From Agrocybe praecox (Eukaryota > Basidiomycota > Agaricomycetes > Agaricales > Agrocybaceae), in the NCBI GenBank assembly GCA_964017145.1, contig OZ024841.1:744001-808000 (forward strand): a stretch of 64,000 nucleotides of DNA. Reading direction: 5' to 3'. Below the pieces are notes generated by a model. It saw nothing but the letters and a program-made list of their open reading frames with translations, was not told the origin of the DNA and searched no databases. Shown piece by piece: positions 47,045 to 58,046 of the stretch; position 1 is the first letter of the stretch, and every line of letters starts with the position of its first letter. The position numbers and the translations under genes were made by a program.

Positions 47045-47216
47045 CTAGCTTCGCCGGATTCACATATCAATACCCACTATATATTTTACACCCCGAATAT
47101 TTCCACCCAGATATCGTTCACCTTCGACCTCGCCGACATATTTTACTTTTCCACTTATTAAATTTTTGACCACGGATTGGCTGACGTGGAAGTCAGCATT
47201 CGAAGTCCCTGGGAGA

Positions 47217-47706
47217 TGTAAGGTATGCACCTTGCCTACGCCCGAAACCGACACAAACACGCCATCTCGACGCACAGCCAACATTTCGGACCGAAGCCAT
47301 TCCCCCCTTTTTTTTTGTTTATTTTCCTTTCTGCCAGCGAAGCACCCTTAAGGGTTCTCCGTCGCTTGTTTAATTTCTCTTGGAAAACTTCTTTTCGCCT
47401 AGATAAACCCCTCCTATTTTGATTGGATTTCATATCTTGCCCCCTGAGTATCGCTACGAGTAGAATTACCTATATAACAGTAGTCTACTGGTTTTGTACC
47501 CCCCAGCAAAATATAGCATTTGTCTCACCCTCGTTATTGATCCACGCAACGTACACTATGTTCTGACCGCTATCCAACCCACTCTTTTCTCGTCTCGAAC
47601 AATCCTTTCCGTTCCCTACCCATATCACCAAGAGGTTTAGAACCCCGAGACGATTTCGCCTCGTCTCACCTCTTCACCCGAACTCACAACGGTTCACATC
47701 GTTTCA
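47217..47706 (+). repeat. 3' LTR
   Basis: Same 490 bp as the 5' LTR. It is preceded by a short purine run GGGAGA (47211-47216) that may be the polypurine tract. Confidence 0.85.
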
Positions 47707-47884
47707 GGGGGCAAATCATTTAGCTCGCTTCCACAATTACTTGGAACAATAGTCATAAGTAGTACTTACTCATCTTCGTTTTCTTATTCCATCTGCGATG
47801 GGACACTGGAATGCCCAACGTCTCTTCGCCAATTGAAAGTTCTTTCCTTGATCTTGTTCGAGTTGTTTTTTTTCAATTAGTAAC

Positions 47885-50391
47885 AATAACGTACGCGTTT
47901 ATCAATAGAGAGAATTAGTAGGCCACTTCGCTTGATACAAAATACGACTGGACTGCATGGGTGTTGGATTATTATAATTAGGAGTTGACGCGACGCGACG
48001 CGTGAGACGCGCACACGTGACTGACCTGAACTTTGGGACGGTGGGTGTGTCACAGTCACTTTGCCCACTTCTCGCTTCTTCCTTCCTCGCCCTCGCCTCC
48101 CTGTCTGGTCTCTTTCGTTCTCCGTCTGTTCTTCTCTGAGCGGTACTCGATCCACTACGCAAACTCTTCTGGTGGCTCCTTCCAAGCGAAGCGTGTCGAA
48201 TCTCTATGGGATGTGTCTTGATGCGGATGCGATGGATGTCGTCCGTGTGCCGTTCGCCGGAACGTACTCGTACTTGTAGCTCTGGAGGGGGTGTTGACCG
48301 AGCTTGGATAGATGGGATGGATGATTTGTGCAATGCACGTTGTGGCGGGCATTTGTGGCGAATTTGCAGTGGGATGGATGGAGTGTGAGTGTGGACGGAA
48401 GTTGACGGGCACGGGATGGGTTGAACGGGTTGGCATTGATGGAGTCGACTGGTTAGATGATCTGGTTCTTCTCCGCGTCATCTCCTTTTGTCTCTATGGT
48501 GGTTCCCAATCATCCTACCCCCGCATATCCACCTTCCTTCTTCTTAGTTCCACTACACTCCTTGCGAATGCACATGTATGTACACGCATACCCAGTGTTT
48601 TCTCACTTATTTTCGTTTCTCCTTTGCTTCTTTATCTCTTCCATTTATCTCTTGTATTGTCGGTTCTTGTCCTCCTGTTCCTTTCCCCCTTTCCTTTCAT
48701 ATTTTTTCAATAAAAACATCGTAACCCTTTTTCTCTGTTCCTCCTCCTTATTTTGTCTTGCCTCTCCCTAATCCTAAATGTTAAACGTAAACTCGCACCG
48801 GTGTTCTCATGTCCCTTTTAATTATTATTTTTCGCGTTCCTTTTCTTTATTGTCTTGAAAGTCGCACCGGCGACAATGTGTGTCGCCCATGCTCATTATT
48901 CATTCCGTCCTTTATCAAGTTCCATCTCCTCTCCCCACTTGACATTCTTCGCGCACCGCTTCCCTTCCTCGTCGGCATCCGCGGCCCAATCTCGTTCATT
49001 CAAATATGCAACACCCTCCCCCTTCCTCGTTGTCATCCTCATCCTCCTCATTCTTCTCCTATCTGGCCGCTCATTTCAGTCTGGATCCACGACCCGCCCT
49101 CGTCGATCTCATCTCATTACTCTCCCTTTTCCATCCCTGTTTTTCCATCTGCTCGGCCCTCGACGCCCACATGGACTACTGGATGCGGATACCGCCGCCA
49201 ATACGTTAATTAAAATGAAACCGCAACGTTCCTCGGCCTCTTCGGGCCTCGTGCTTTCCTCTCTCCAAAATTATCATCAACCGAAACGCAACCAGGAGCT
49301 GGCGCGAGGATTGGTATCACATTAAATGGCCCGGCCTTTCCTCATCGTCATCTGTTTCGCCTATCGGTTTCCCCCTTCTCCCATCTGCCATCTCCATTAA
49401 ACTCATCGTAATGCCCGCTGCCATGGGCTCCAACCTCGACAACGACCTGCCCCAGGCCCTTCATTTTCCGTCTCCATCTTGTATCCTTCTAGCCTATGCG
49501 CGGTACTTACTTTTCTGCTATATGTTGGGCCGTTGATGTTTATTTATGTGGCGGTTTATGTGGCGGTGGCGGTGGCTCTGGCTCTTTCTTATTATCTATG
49601 TTATGGTTTATCAACATCCTTCAAGCTTCTACTTTTCCTTGTGATGTACGGATACGCAGTACGCCTCCCCTGGCTCGTGTCTTATTTCTCCTTTTTCTTT
49701 TTCTTTTTCTTTTTTTTTTTCTTTGTCTTCGACTACGATTTCGTGACCTGGTGAACATGATGAACGCCAAACATAACGCTTGTTGGATGTTTGCAACGGA
49801 GTAGTCTATCTTGGAAAATATGAATACAAGTGTACATAAGTAGGTATGTAGGTATACATACATGCTTTGAAAAAATAAATGAGCCCCGTCCAACATTCCC
49901 CTTTCTCCTCCAAACTTTACCTTTACACCGCACTGAAATTTCGAGCTCTCTCCAAAAATTAAGTGTCGACCTTTCCTGGCATGACGAGATTCGACAATGA
50001 ATTTGGACATGTAGGAAGAAAAAAATGGAATGTCAACAGGTGGCCCTAGGAAGTTAATTCCAGATAGAACACCGAAGTGGGCGCGAGAGGGATAAAAAAT
50101 CTACGTGGTCACAGTAACGACAGGAGGAGACATAGAAAGGATGGAGAGAAGGCGGGTCGACACAATCGCGAAAAAGAATAGTCAGGCTAACCCCTCGGGA
50201 CGCGACGAGCCGACTCTCGAGTACGAAATAGGTGGCCAGAACGCTATTCTTGACGTGCACGACTTCAATGCCATGTTACTCCAAGTGAGTTCTCATGATC
50301 AATTCATGAGTGCAGTCTTCATTGGATGGGTAGTGAAGGGTACATGAGAAACACTTCATTCGAAGTTATGATCAAATAGAACGAAACATCC
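47885..50391 (+). repeat. Unit C, noncoding part of the tandem module
   Basis: Homologous to units A, B and D. The ACGCG/CACGTG motif is at 47988-48021 with one change (GTGAGACGCGC for GTCAGACGCGC). GAATACAAGTGTACATA is near 49822 and AATAAATGAGCCCC near 49876. A long T-rich run lies at 49685-49722. Reading frames are short and not shared with the other units. Confidence 0.6.
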
Positions 50392-51951
50392 TTACTCCTC
50401 CATCCACCAAATACCAGGACTCGAGTATGGTATTTCTACAATCCTAAATTCCATCAATGGATTGGCTTCATCGCCTTCGCGCTCAATGATGACATCCGGC
50501 TTCGCTCCATTAGAAAAGAATAGATTGATCAAGCGAATAGTCTTGCTTTGACGGGCGTATTGGAGTGCCTGGGATTGTGATATAATTTTTCCTCGGAAAT
50601 CGATTTGCTGAAGCATGGGGAAAGAGTTCAAAATCCTGATAAAATCCAACTGAAAAATAAGTGTTTATCAGTCGATAAGCACATACTGATACGATTAACA
50701 TATAAGGAATCAAAATACCATAGTGTAGGTACTCAAAGTGAACTCGGGCTGCAAATAACCTTCGCCCTTCATATAACCTGGATGTATATAGTAGAAAGCG
50801 AGGTGTTCGAGTACAGGAGCCACAGGCGACAGAATTCGAAGAACCCTCAATGTCTTGTAGGCACACAATACACACGGTTTGAAGTACCGCAATTGGTAAA
50901 ATCCACCAATACGTTGTACCATTTGTGTAATGATGGAAGGGTAATGGATAATTACGCCATTATTTCCATCCGATGTTTCTTCGAATGGTATCGTGCCGCC
51001 CAATTCAAGAGCGATCAGGTGTTTGAAAGAAGAGGTCAACCGTGATAGATCATCAGCCATAGCCAGACCTGCCGACAGGGACGTGAGATTTGGAAGAATG
51101 TCTCTAGGTGATGTTGATTCAAGATAAAAACCCCCGTTGGAGCTGATAGAGCATGTCTTGATTGACGGATGAGCAGCTAGAAAAGCCAGGAGCGGTCTGG
51201 CAACATCTTCCTTTTGTCCACTATATCCTGAAATATTGAAGTTTTTTAAATTCGGAAGGCGAATTTTCTCCAAGAAATAAAGTCTGTGCGCGGTCGGGCG
51301 GTTGTAGGAGGAGCAGTATAAGACTAGCTTTGTTATCAACTCGGGGTTAGGGAAAAAACTGTTGAGTGCATTCCCTTGGGTATCACATTAGCACCGTATT
51401 GAAAATAATGTGCAGATATTTGACTCACTAGGTATGACACTATAATTTAGACGTACATCCTTCAACCGATTGTGTGTAGCTCGTAATGGACCCAAATAGC
51501 TATCTTTGCAGGATATCCGGTATCGAATATCATTCCACTCTATCCTTTCTAGACTTGGGACAGTCTTGTAGATATTCTCCAACAAATCCTGGACCTGAGA
51601 AGCGTGAAACTCGTAGAACCGTGACATGCGGACGATTTGAATGTTCTTCATCCCCTCTAGTGATCGGCACAGACTGTTGACCCAATTCTTGGCGCTTTCT
51701 TCGGTAGGCTCTTTGTCAGACCCATCAAGATGTATCACTGTGACCCCTGATCTGAGCCACTCGTTCGTGTCAAGCAATTTCAAGGTGTCCTGGAGTGTGT
51801 TCGACCCATATTCCACCTTCAATTGCTTGTACAAAATCGGGCGTGCGGCTTCGAGCCATTGGGACGAAACCAAGCACAACGCCGCGACGTCGTACTGGAA
51901 GTTAATCAATGATGCGATTTGTAACCCAACATCAAATGGTATAGAGACCAT
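50392..51951 (-). CDS. Tandem F-box-like protein C, three exons (478 aa)
   Basis: Exons in reading order 51951-51429, 51374-50719, 50649-50392 with family introns; the first acceptor is CCCAAG where A, B and D have CCCGAG. The F-box-like start is IPFDVGLQIASLINFQYDVA. Leucine-rich segments are RLPNLKNFNI, ILPNLTSLSAGL and FPMLQQIDF, and the end is SSPGIWWMEE. Exon 2 is 18 nt longer than in A, with extra residues before its end (GYLQPEFTLSTYTM). The frame is complete. A probable SCF ubiquitin ligase substrate receptor. Confidence 0.8.
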
Positions 51952-52109
51952 TGCAAGAGAAGGTCAGCAACAAAGTAACTGTCGGAAGTGAGGAGTGTAA
52001 ACAAAAGTTCGTATCTGGTTCATGGTTGATAACCCAAATATGGCATTCTCATCACATGACTATGATGACATCTTGACGTGTCCAAATTTACTGTCTCCAG
52101 AGCTCTAAA

Positions 52110-55100
52110 CCTCCAAAGATATCACGCGTTGATCAACATGCAGAGAATTATTATAGCACTTTTCTCCATACAAAATATGGCTGGAGTGCATGGATGTTTC
52201 ATTATCATAGTTAGGATCCTAGGAGTTGACGCGACGCGACGCGTCAGACGCGCACACGTGACTGACTTAAATTTGGGGTGTGTCACAGTCACTTCGCCTT
52301 CCCTCGCTTTTCGCTTCTTCCTTCCTCGTCCTCTCCTCCCATGTCTGGTCTCTTTCGCTCTCCATCTGTTCTTCTCTGAGAGTTGCTCGATCCTCTACGC
52401 AAACGCTTCTGGTGGCTCCTTCCAAGCGAACCGTGTTCAATCTCGATGGGATGCGACGGGTGTCGTCCGTGTGCCGTTCGCCGGATCATACTCGTACTCG
52501 TACCTCTGGGAGGGTGTTGAGCGAGCTTGGATAGATAGGTTGGATGGGTTGGTGCAATGCGTGGATATGCACGTTGTGGCCTGCATTTTCTCCGAATTTG
52601 CAGTGGGATGGATTTGGGATGGATGGCGTTATGGCAAGGGAGTGTAAATGTGGAGGGAAGGTGACGGGCACGGGATGGGTTGAACGGGTTGGCATCGATG
52701 GAGTCGACTGGTTAGATGGTTTGGTTCTTCTCCGCGTCATCTCCTTTTGTCTCTTTCGAGGTTCCCGATTATCCCACCCCCGCATCTCCACCTTCCTTCT
52801 TCCTGTGTCGTATTAGTTCCACGATGCGAATGCACGTGTATGTGCACACATACAAGCGGTTTTCTCACTTCTTTTTGTTTCTCGTTTGCTTCTTTATCTC
52901 CCTACCATTTATCGATATATCTCTTGTATCGTCCGTTCTTGTCCTCCTGTTCCTTTCCTCCTTTCCTTTCCTTTTTTAAAATAAAAATAAAAACGCACCC
53001 CTTTTTCTCTGTTCCTTTTCCTCATTTTGTCTTGCCTCTCCCTACTCCTAAATGTTAAATGTATACTCGCACCGGTGTTTTCCTGTCCCTTTTAATCATT
53101 TTTTTTCGCGTTCCTTTTTCTATTGTCTTGAAACTCGCACCGGCGACGATGTACGTCACTCATGCTTATTATTCGGGTATTCATGAACCGCGGCTATGGA
53201 TATGCAAGCACGCGCGTCTTCCATTTCAACGCTCTTTCTTCATTGTTCCCGCACCGCTTCCCTTCCTCGTCGGCATCCGTGACCCAATCTCGTTCATTCA
53301 AATATGCAACACCCTCACCTTCCTCGTTGTCATCTTCATCCTCTTTCTTCTCCCATCTGGCTCTCCATCAAACCCATCGTGATGCCCCGCTCTCATGGGC
53401 TCCAGTTTCAACGTCAACCACGACTCGCCTCAGGTCCTCCAAGTTCATCTCGGAGCTGCTCATTTCAGTCGTCCGGATCCACGACCCGCCTTCGTTGATC
53501 TCATCTCATCACTATCTCTCTTTTCCGTCCCTTTTCTCCCATCTGCTCAGGCCACATGCGGACGCTGCGGTCTGTACTTCAATTAGAATGATACCACAAT
53601 GTTCCTCTGCGCGCCTCCCGCTTGACTCCCGCCAAAACTACCATCATCCGAAAGGCAAACAGGAGCTAGCGCGAAGATTGGCATCACACACGGTCGGGCC
53701 TTTCCTCATCGTCATCTCACCCACAACCATCGTCATCTCCGCCATCCTGTTTCGCCTTTCGGTTTCGGTTTCCCTCTGCCATCTCCATTAAACTCATCGT
53801 AATGCCCGCTGCCATGGGCTTCAACGTCAACGATGACCTGCCCCAGGCCCTCCAAGATACCCGGACATATTTACGTTAGGACGGGTTAAGTGGACTGCGT
53901 TAAAGGGTAAAATATTAGAGGATTGTATCGACGATACTACAACCAAATCACCCCAGGACTCCTCCCTCTCTTCTCCTTCTCCACGATGACGCCAAGAAGC
54001 ATATACATATACCCTTGTTTCGGAATCCTACAATCCTTGACTTTTTTTCGTTGGCGTCCGCGATTGATTGATCCACGACCTGCCCTTGGTAGTCTCGTCA
54101 CTTTTATCATCGTCAATCAGCGTCGCAAACAACACCATCGCTGTCATTATCACCTCCACGAACACAAATCCTACGAACGTTCGGCTCTCGTCTGGTTCCA
54201 TACTCCAGGTATGAGCTATGGCGCCTTGTCTCCCGAGTCCCGGTCTTTCACTCGTTTGCATTAACGTTTGCACTCCTCCGCATCTCCTCACATAATATAC
54301 GTCCCTCGCCACGAACGGTACGAAACGTTTTTCCCCTCAGGCTCAAGCGCTCACGTCGTATTTTTTTCTTTTCTTCCTTTCAATCAACACATCCTCCTCC
54401 CCCCCCCTCCGCTGATCGCTCTCTACTCCAAGAAGAGGGGTATCCGGGGTTTGGTCGTTCTTATTCATGCCACATGGGATGGGACGCGATGGGATGGGAT
54501 GTATTTATCGTATGTATTCCCCTCTTCCCCTTCCTGTCCCGATTCATTAATATTCATTCTCCATCTCCATCTAGCCTATGCGCTAATTTTCTCTTTTCCG
54601 ACATCTGTTGGGCCGTTGGTGTTTCTTTGTGTAGTTCTGGATCTTTCCTATCCGAGTCATGTATTGATTCACTATACGACGTGGCCTTGGCTGGTGTGCC
54701 TCTTCCTCTCGTCTCGTCTCTTCGTATGTTACTTATCAATTCTCTCTATTTTCCCCTCCAGTTTATAGGTTCATTGATATCCTTCAAACTTCCCCTTTTC
54801 CTTTTGATGTACGCAGCACGGCTAGCCTGGCTTGTGTCTTACTTTTCGTTTTCCTTTGACTTCGACTGCTCGTGTCCGTCGTGAACTGGTGAACTGGTAA
54901 ATGAACGCCATAACATAACCGTAACGCTTGGATGGTTTGTATGTTAATGGTCCAGTACGGTTTATAACACAGTAGCTTATTTTGGATAAGATATTCAGAG
55001 TGTACGTACGTACGTGGGTGGGTAGGTATGTATACGTACATGCTTTGAAAAAAAAAAAGAGCCCATTCCCGAATCCGGTTCCCCTTTCTCCTTCACGAAC

Positions 55101-55550
55101 TTTACCTTTACGGAGAACGTTCCGAGCTCGCTCCAAGTAAGTAGGCGTTCTACCTCTCCTAGCGTATGTACGAGTACAGTAAGTGGGAAATAGAAATATA
55201 TAAGGCCCTAGGAAGTTAATCCCAGATAGCAAAACAAAGTGAGACGCGAGAGGGATAAAAGAAGATATCTGGTCATAGTCAGGACAAGAAGGGTCATAAA
55301 AAGGACTGAGCGAAGGAGCCGGAAAGGTGGGTGGACACAATCGTGACAGAGCTAACACCTCGCGACACGACGCTGCAACTCTCTAGGTGGCCAGAATGCT
55401 ATTCTCGACGTGCACGACTTCAATGCTATATCACTTTAAGTGAGCCCCCATGATCAATTCATGACTGCAGTTTTCATTGGATGGGTGATGAAGGGTACAT
55501 GAGAAACACTTTAATCGAAGTGAAGATCAAAGAGAACGAAATCTTGTTGT
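52110..55550 (+). repeat. Unit D, noncoding part of the tandem module
   Basis: Fourth copy. The ACGCGACGCG/CACGTG motif is at 52228-52262; CACATACAAGCGGTTTTC near 52844, AAAAAAAAAAGAGCCC near 55048 and GAAGTTAATCCCAGATAG near 55211 match the other units. No supported gene. Confidence 0.6.
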
Positions 55551-56822
55551 TTATTTCTCCATCCACCAAATACCAGGACTCGAGTATGGTATTTTTATAA
55601 TCCTAAATTCTGCGGATGGATTAGCTTCATCGCCTTTGCGTTCAATGACGACATCCGGCTTCGCTTCATTAGAAAGGAATAGATTGATTAAGAGAATAGT
55701 CTTGCTTTGACGGGCGTATTGGAATGCCTGGGATTGTGTTATAATTTCTGATACGAAATCGATTTGCTGAAGCATGGGGAAAGTGTTCAGAATTCTGATA
55801 AAATTCAACTGAAGAATAATTGATTATCAGTCGATCAGCACATACAAATAAAATATAAGGAATCACAATACCATCGTTTCGTCACGCAAAGGCGACTTTC
55901 CCCGCGTGGGACCTGGCTGCGTATAGTAGAAAGCGAGGTGCTCAAGTAAAGGTGCCACAGGCGAGAAGATTTCGAGGACTCTTAACGTATAAGCGCCATC
56001 AAAACCCACTAAACATGTTTTGAAGTACCGCAGTTCGTGGAACCCAACAATACGTTGTACAATTCGTGTGAAGGTCGGAGGGCAATAGACAACTGCACTA
56101 TGAACATCCTCGATTGACAGGTCCTTCTGGCGGCGTATTTCAAGAGCAATCAGGTTTTTGAAAGAAGAGGAAAACTGCGAGAGATCGTCGACCATACCCA
56201 GAGGGGCCGATAAGGACGTGAGATTCGGAAGAATGTTTCTAGGCGGCGATTTAACATAAAAATCGAGGTTGCAGCTGATAGAGCATGTCCTGATCGACGG
56301 ATGAGCAGCTAGAAAGGCCAGAAGCGGTCTCGCAATATCTTCCTTGTGCCAAGCAAATCCCGAAATATTGAAAATTTCCAAATTCGGAAGGCGAATTTGC
56401 TCCAGGAAATAAAGTTTGTGCCCAATCTGCTGGGTGTAGGAGGAGCTGTATAAAACTAGCTTTGTTATCAACTCGGGGTTAGGGAGAAAACTGTTAAGTA
56501 AATTTGCTCGGGTATCACATGAGCACCGTATTACAAATGATAGGTAGATATTTGACTCACTGGGTACCATACTATGATCTACCCTCACATCTTTCAACCG
56601 ATAGTGTGTAGCTTGTAATGGACCCAAATAGCTATCTTTGCAGGATGGGCGGTCTTTGATGTCATTCCATTCTATCCTTTCTAGACTTGGGACAGTCGTA
56701 TAGAGATTCTCCAACAAATCCTGGACTTGGGAAGCGTGAAACTGGTAGAACCATGACATGCGAATGGCTTGAATGTTCTTCATCCCTTCTAGTGATAGGC
56801 ACAAACTGTTAACCCAATTCTT
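55551..56822 (-). pseudogene. Tandem F-box-like gene D, 5'-truncated at the Plavaka element
   Basis: Remaining exons in reading order 56822-56562 (261 of the usual 523 nt), 56506-55872 and 55808-55551; all are in frame and the introns are intact. Homology to A-C stops at 56822 in the middle of exon 1 (CCCAATTCTT), which removes the F-box-like segment, about 87 codons. What follows belongs to the transposon. The frame stays open through the junction, so an ATG at 56843 could fuse a few foreign residues to the leucine-rich part. The lost half may lie beyond the right end of the transposon, outside the window. Confidence 0.8.
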
Positions 56823-56859
56823 CAAATCAGGAAAACTACACATTTACTTGGGCGCCTTA

Positions 56860-57045
56860 TGTGCCTTAGCGAACTTTCGATCACTTGAGAGTCGACTTAG
56901 CGACGCTTAGCGACTTAGCTGACTTGGTCCACTTTCGTTTGCCATCAATCAACCATGCCGCATTCAACGGAGTTGGGAAATGGGCCGCTAAGACACTAAG
57001 ACCATAAGTCTGTAAGTCAGTAAGACCCGAAATTGAGGACTAGTA
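56860..57045. repeat. Left subterminal repeat array of the Plavaka element
   Basis: Repeated CTTAGCGACTTAG-type words (56893-56925), then GCTAAGACACTAAGACC and GTAAGTCAGTAAGACCC (56990-57030), i.e. both orientations of the same motif family that recurs at 63930-64000. Confidence 0.6.
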
Positions 57046-57104
57046 AAATCTGTTACATTGTATAGATGAATTCAATAAATTTTGTAGTACTACTTATAAT
57101 TCTA

Positions 57105-57708
57105 CTACAAAGCACCTGTTACACAATGGCTTACTTGATTAATGATATTTCGAAGGCGCCTTATTTCATCTTCAGCCTGAATCAATTTTTTCTGGCTTTC
57201 CATGTACGACCGGTTTTCATCGTCTCCCATGATCCGTTGAAGATGCATTATCATTTTCTTCGCTGCATCGAGTTCTTCTTGAGTCTCCATGTGAGCCTTG
57301 TGTATGTTATCACGAGCAGTGATTGCGCGGTCGTACAAATTTTGATATATGGACCTTCTGCGTGGGAACACGGGCGAGGTGTTGACGTCGGCAGCTGACC
57401 TCTTTAAAGATAGTACATTGGACGGTTTTTGAACAGCAGATTGGGCGGGGGATAATAGAATGGCTTTTAGCGGGTTGATATCGGCAATTGTGGTACTGGT
57501 TGAAGTGACCTCTAATGAGAATGTAAGTCCGAACAACCAAATTACTTTTAAAAAGAGAGTACACACCACTGGTATTGACCACCGGCTCGTTGGCATTTTC
57601 CTCTCCTTCGGAGTCAGGAACATGCAGTTCTACATAGGGTCCATCATACTCCGGAAGTTCATCCTTCAAATTAGAGGCATAGTCAAGTGATGTTGGATAT
57701 CTTGTCAT
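57105..57708 (-). CDS. Coiled-coil protein in the Plavaka element (182 aa)
   Basis: Exons 57708-57567 and 57511-57105, joined through a GTGTGT donor and ATTAG acceptor, one frame. The start MTRYPTSLDYASNL is the first ATG of the frame. The N-terminal third is acidic (DELPEYDGPYVELHVPDSEG). The middle has a basic RRRS stretch, and residues about 110-170 form a heptad-like helix (AHMETQEELDAAKKMIMHL...KKLIQAEDEIRRLRNII), a probable coiled coil. It has the same orientation as the transposase and lies 340 bp past its stop codon. The role is unknown; it might be a helper protein of the element or a captured gene. Confidence 0.55.
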
Positions 57709-58046
57709 GGTTCTGAATGCATGTTCTGAACGTGTACGCAATTTTTGACTGTGACATAACATACCATATGAGGCAAGATGTGACCTAAAGTGACAACTTG
57801 TATGTTTTTTTTTGACATAGAGGGGTCTTTACCTAAGGTCAAAAAAGTTGATGATACTCATTCATACATTACTGGGTATATTCTGTTAAAAAAGATAGAT
57901 CGTCACACACATATTAGTTATGTTATAAGCCGACGTTTATATCACTTGTGTTACTGTGACATCACGCTCGGTGGATTGTGCAGTGCAACCGAAAAAATTC
58001 GTCAAAAAATCATATATAAGTCTTTCAGTACTTGTTTATAAGGGTG

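Larger units (their letters stand above)
43840..47706 (+). mobile_element. LTR retrotransposon, gag-only (non-autonomous), recent insertion
   Basis: Two 490-bp LTRs (43840-44329 and 47217-47706) begin TGTAAGG and end TTTCA, giving the canonical TG...CA, and I see no difference between them. A 5-bp direct repeat GGGGG flanks the element (43835-43839 and 47707-47711). A primer binding site follows the 5' LTR after two bases. The 2.9-kb interior encodes a Gag-like protein and a small overlapping frame, but no reverse transcriptase, RNase H or integrase motif. It must be mobilised by a full-length relative, most likely Ty3/Gypsy-type judging from the Gag. Confidence 0.85.

Noticed and set aside
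49671..49804. Hydrophobic frames with Phe runs in unit C
   Set aside because: They result from a T-rich run at 49685-49722, not a membrane protein.
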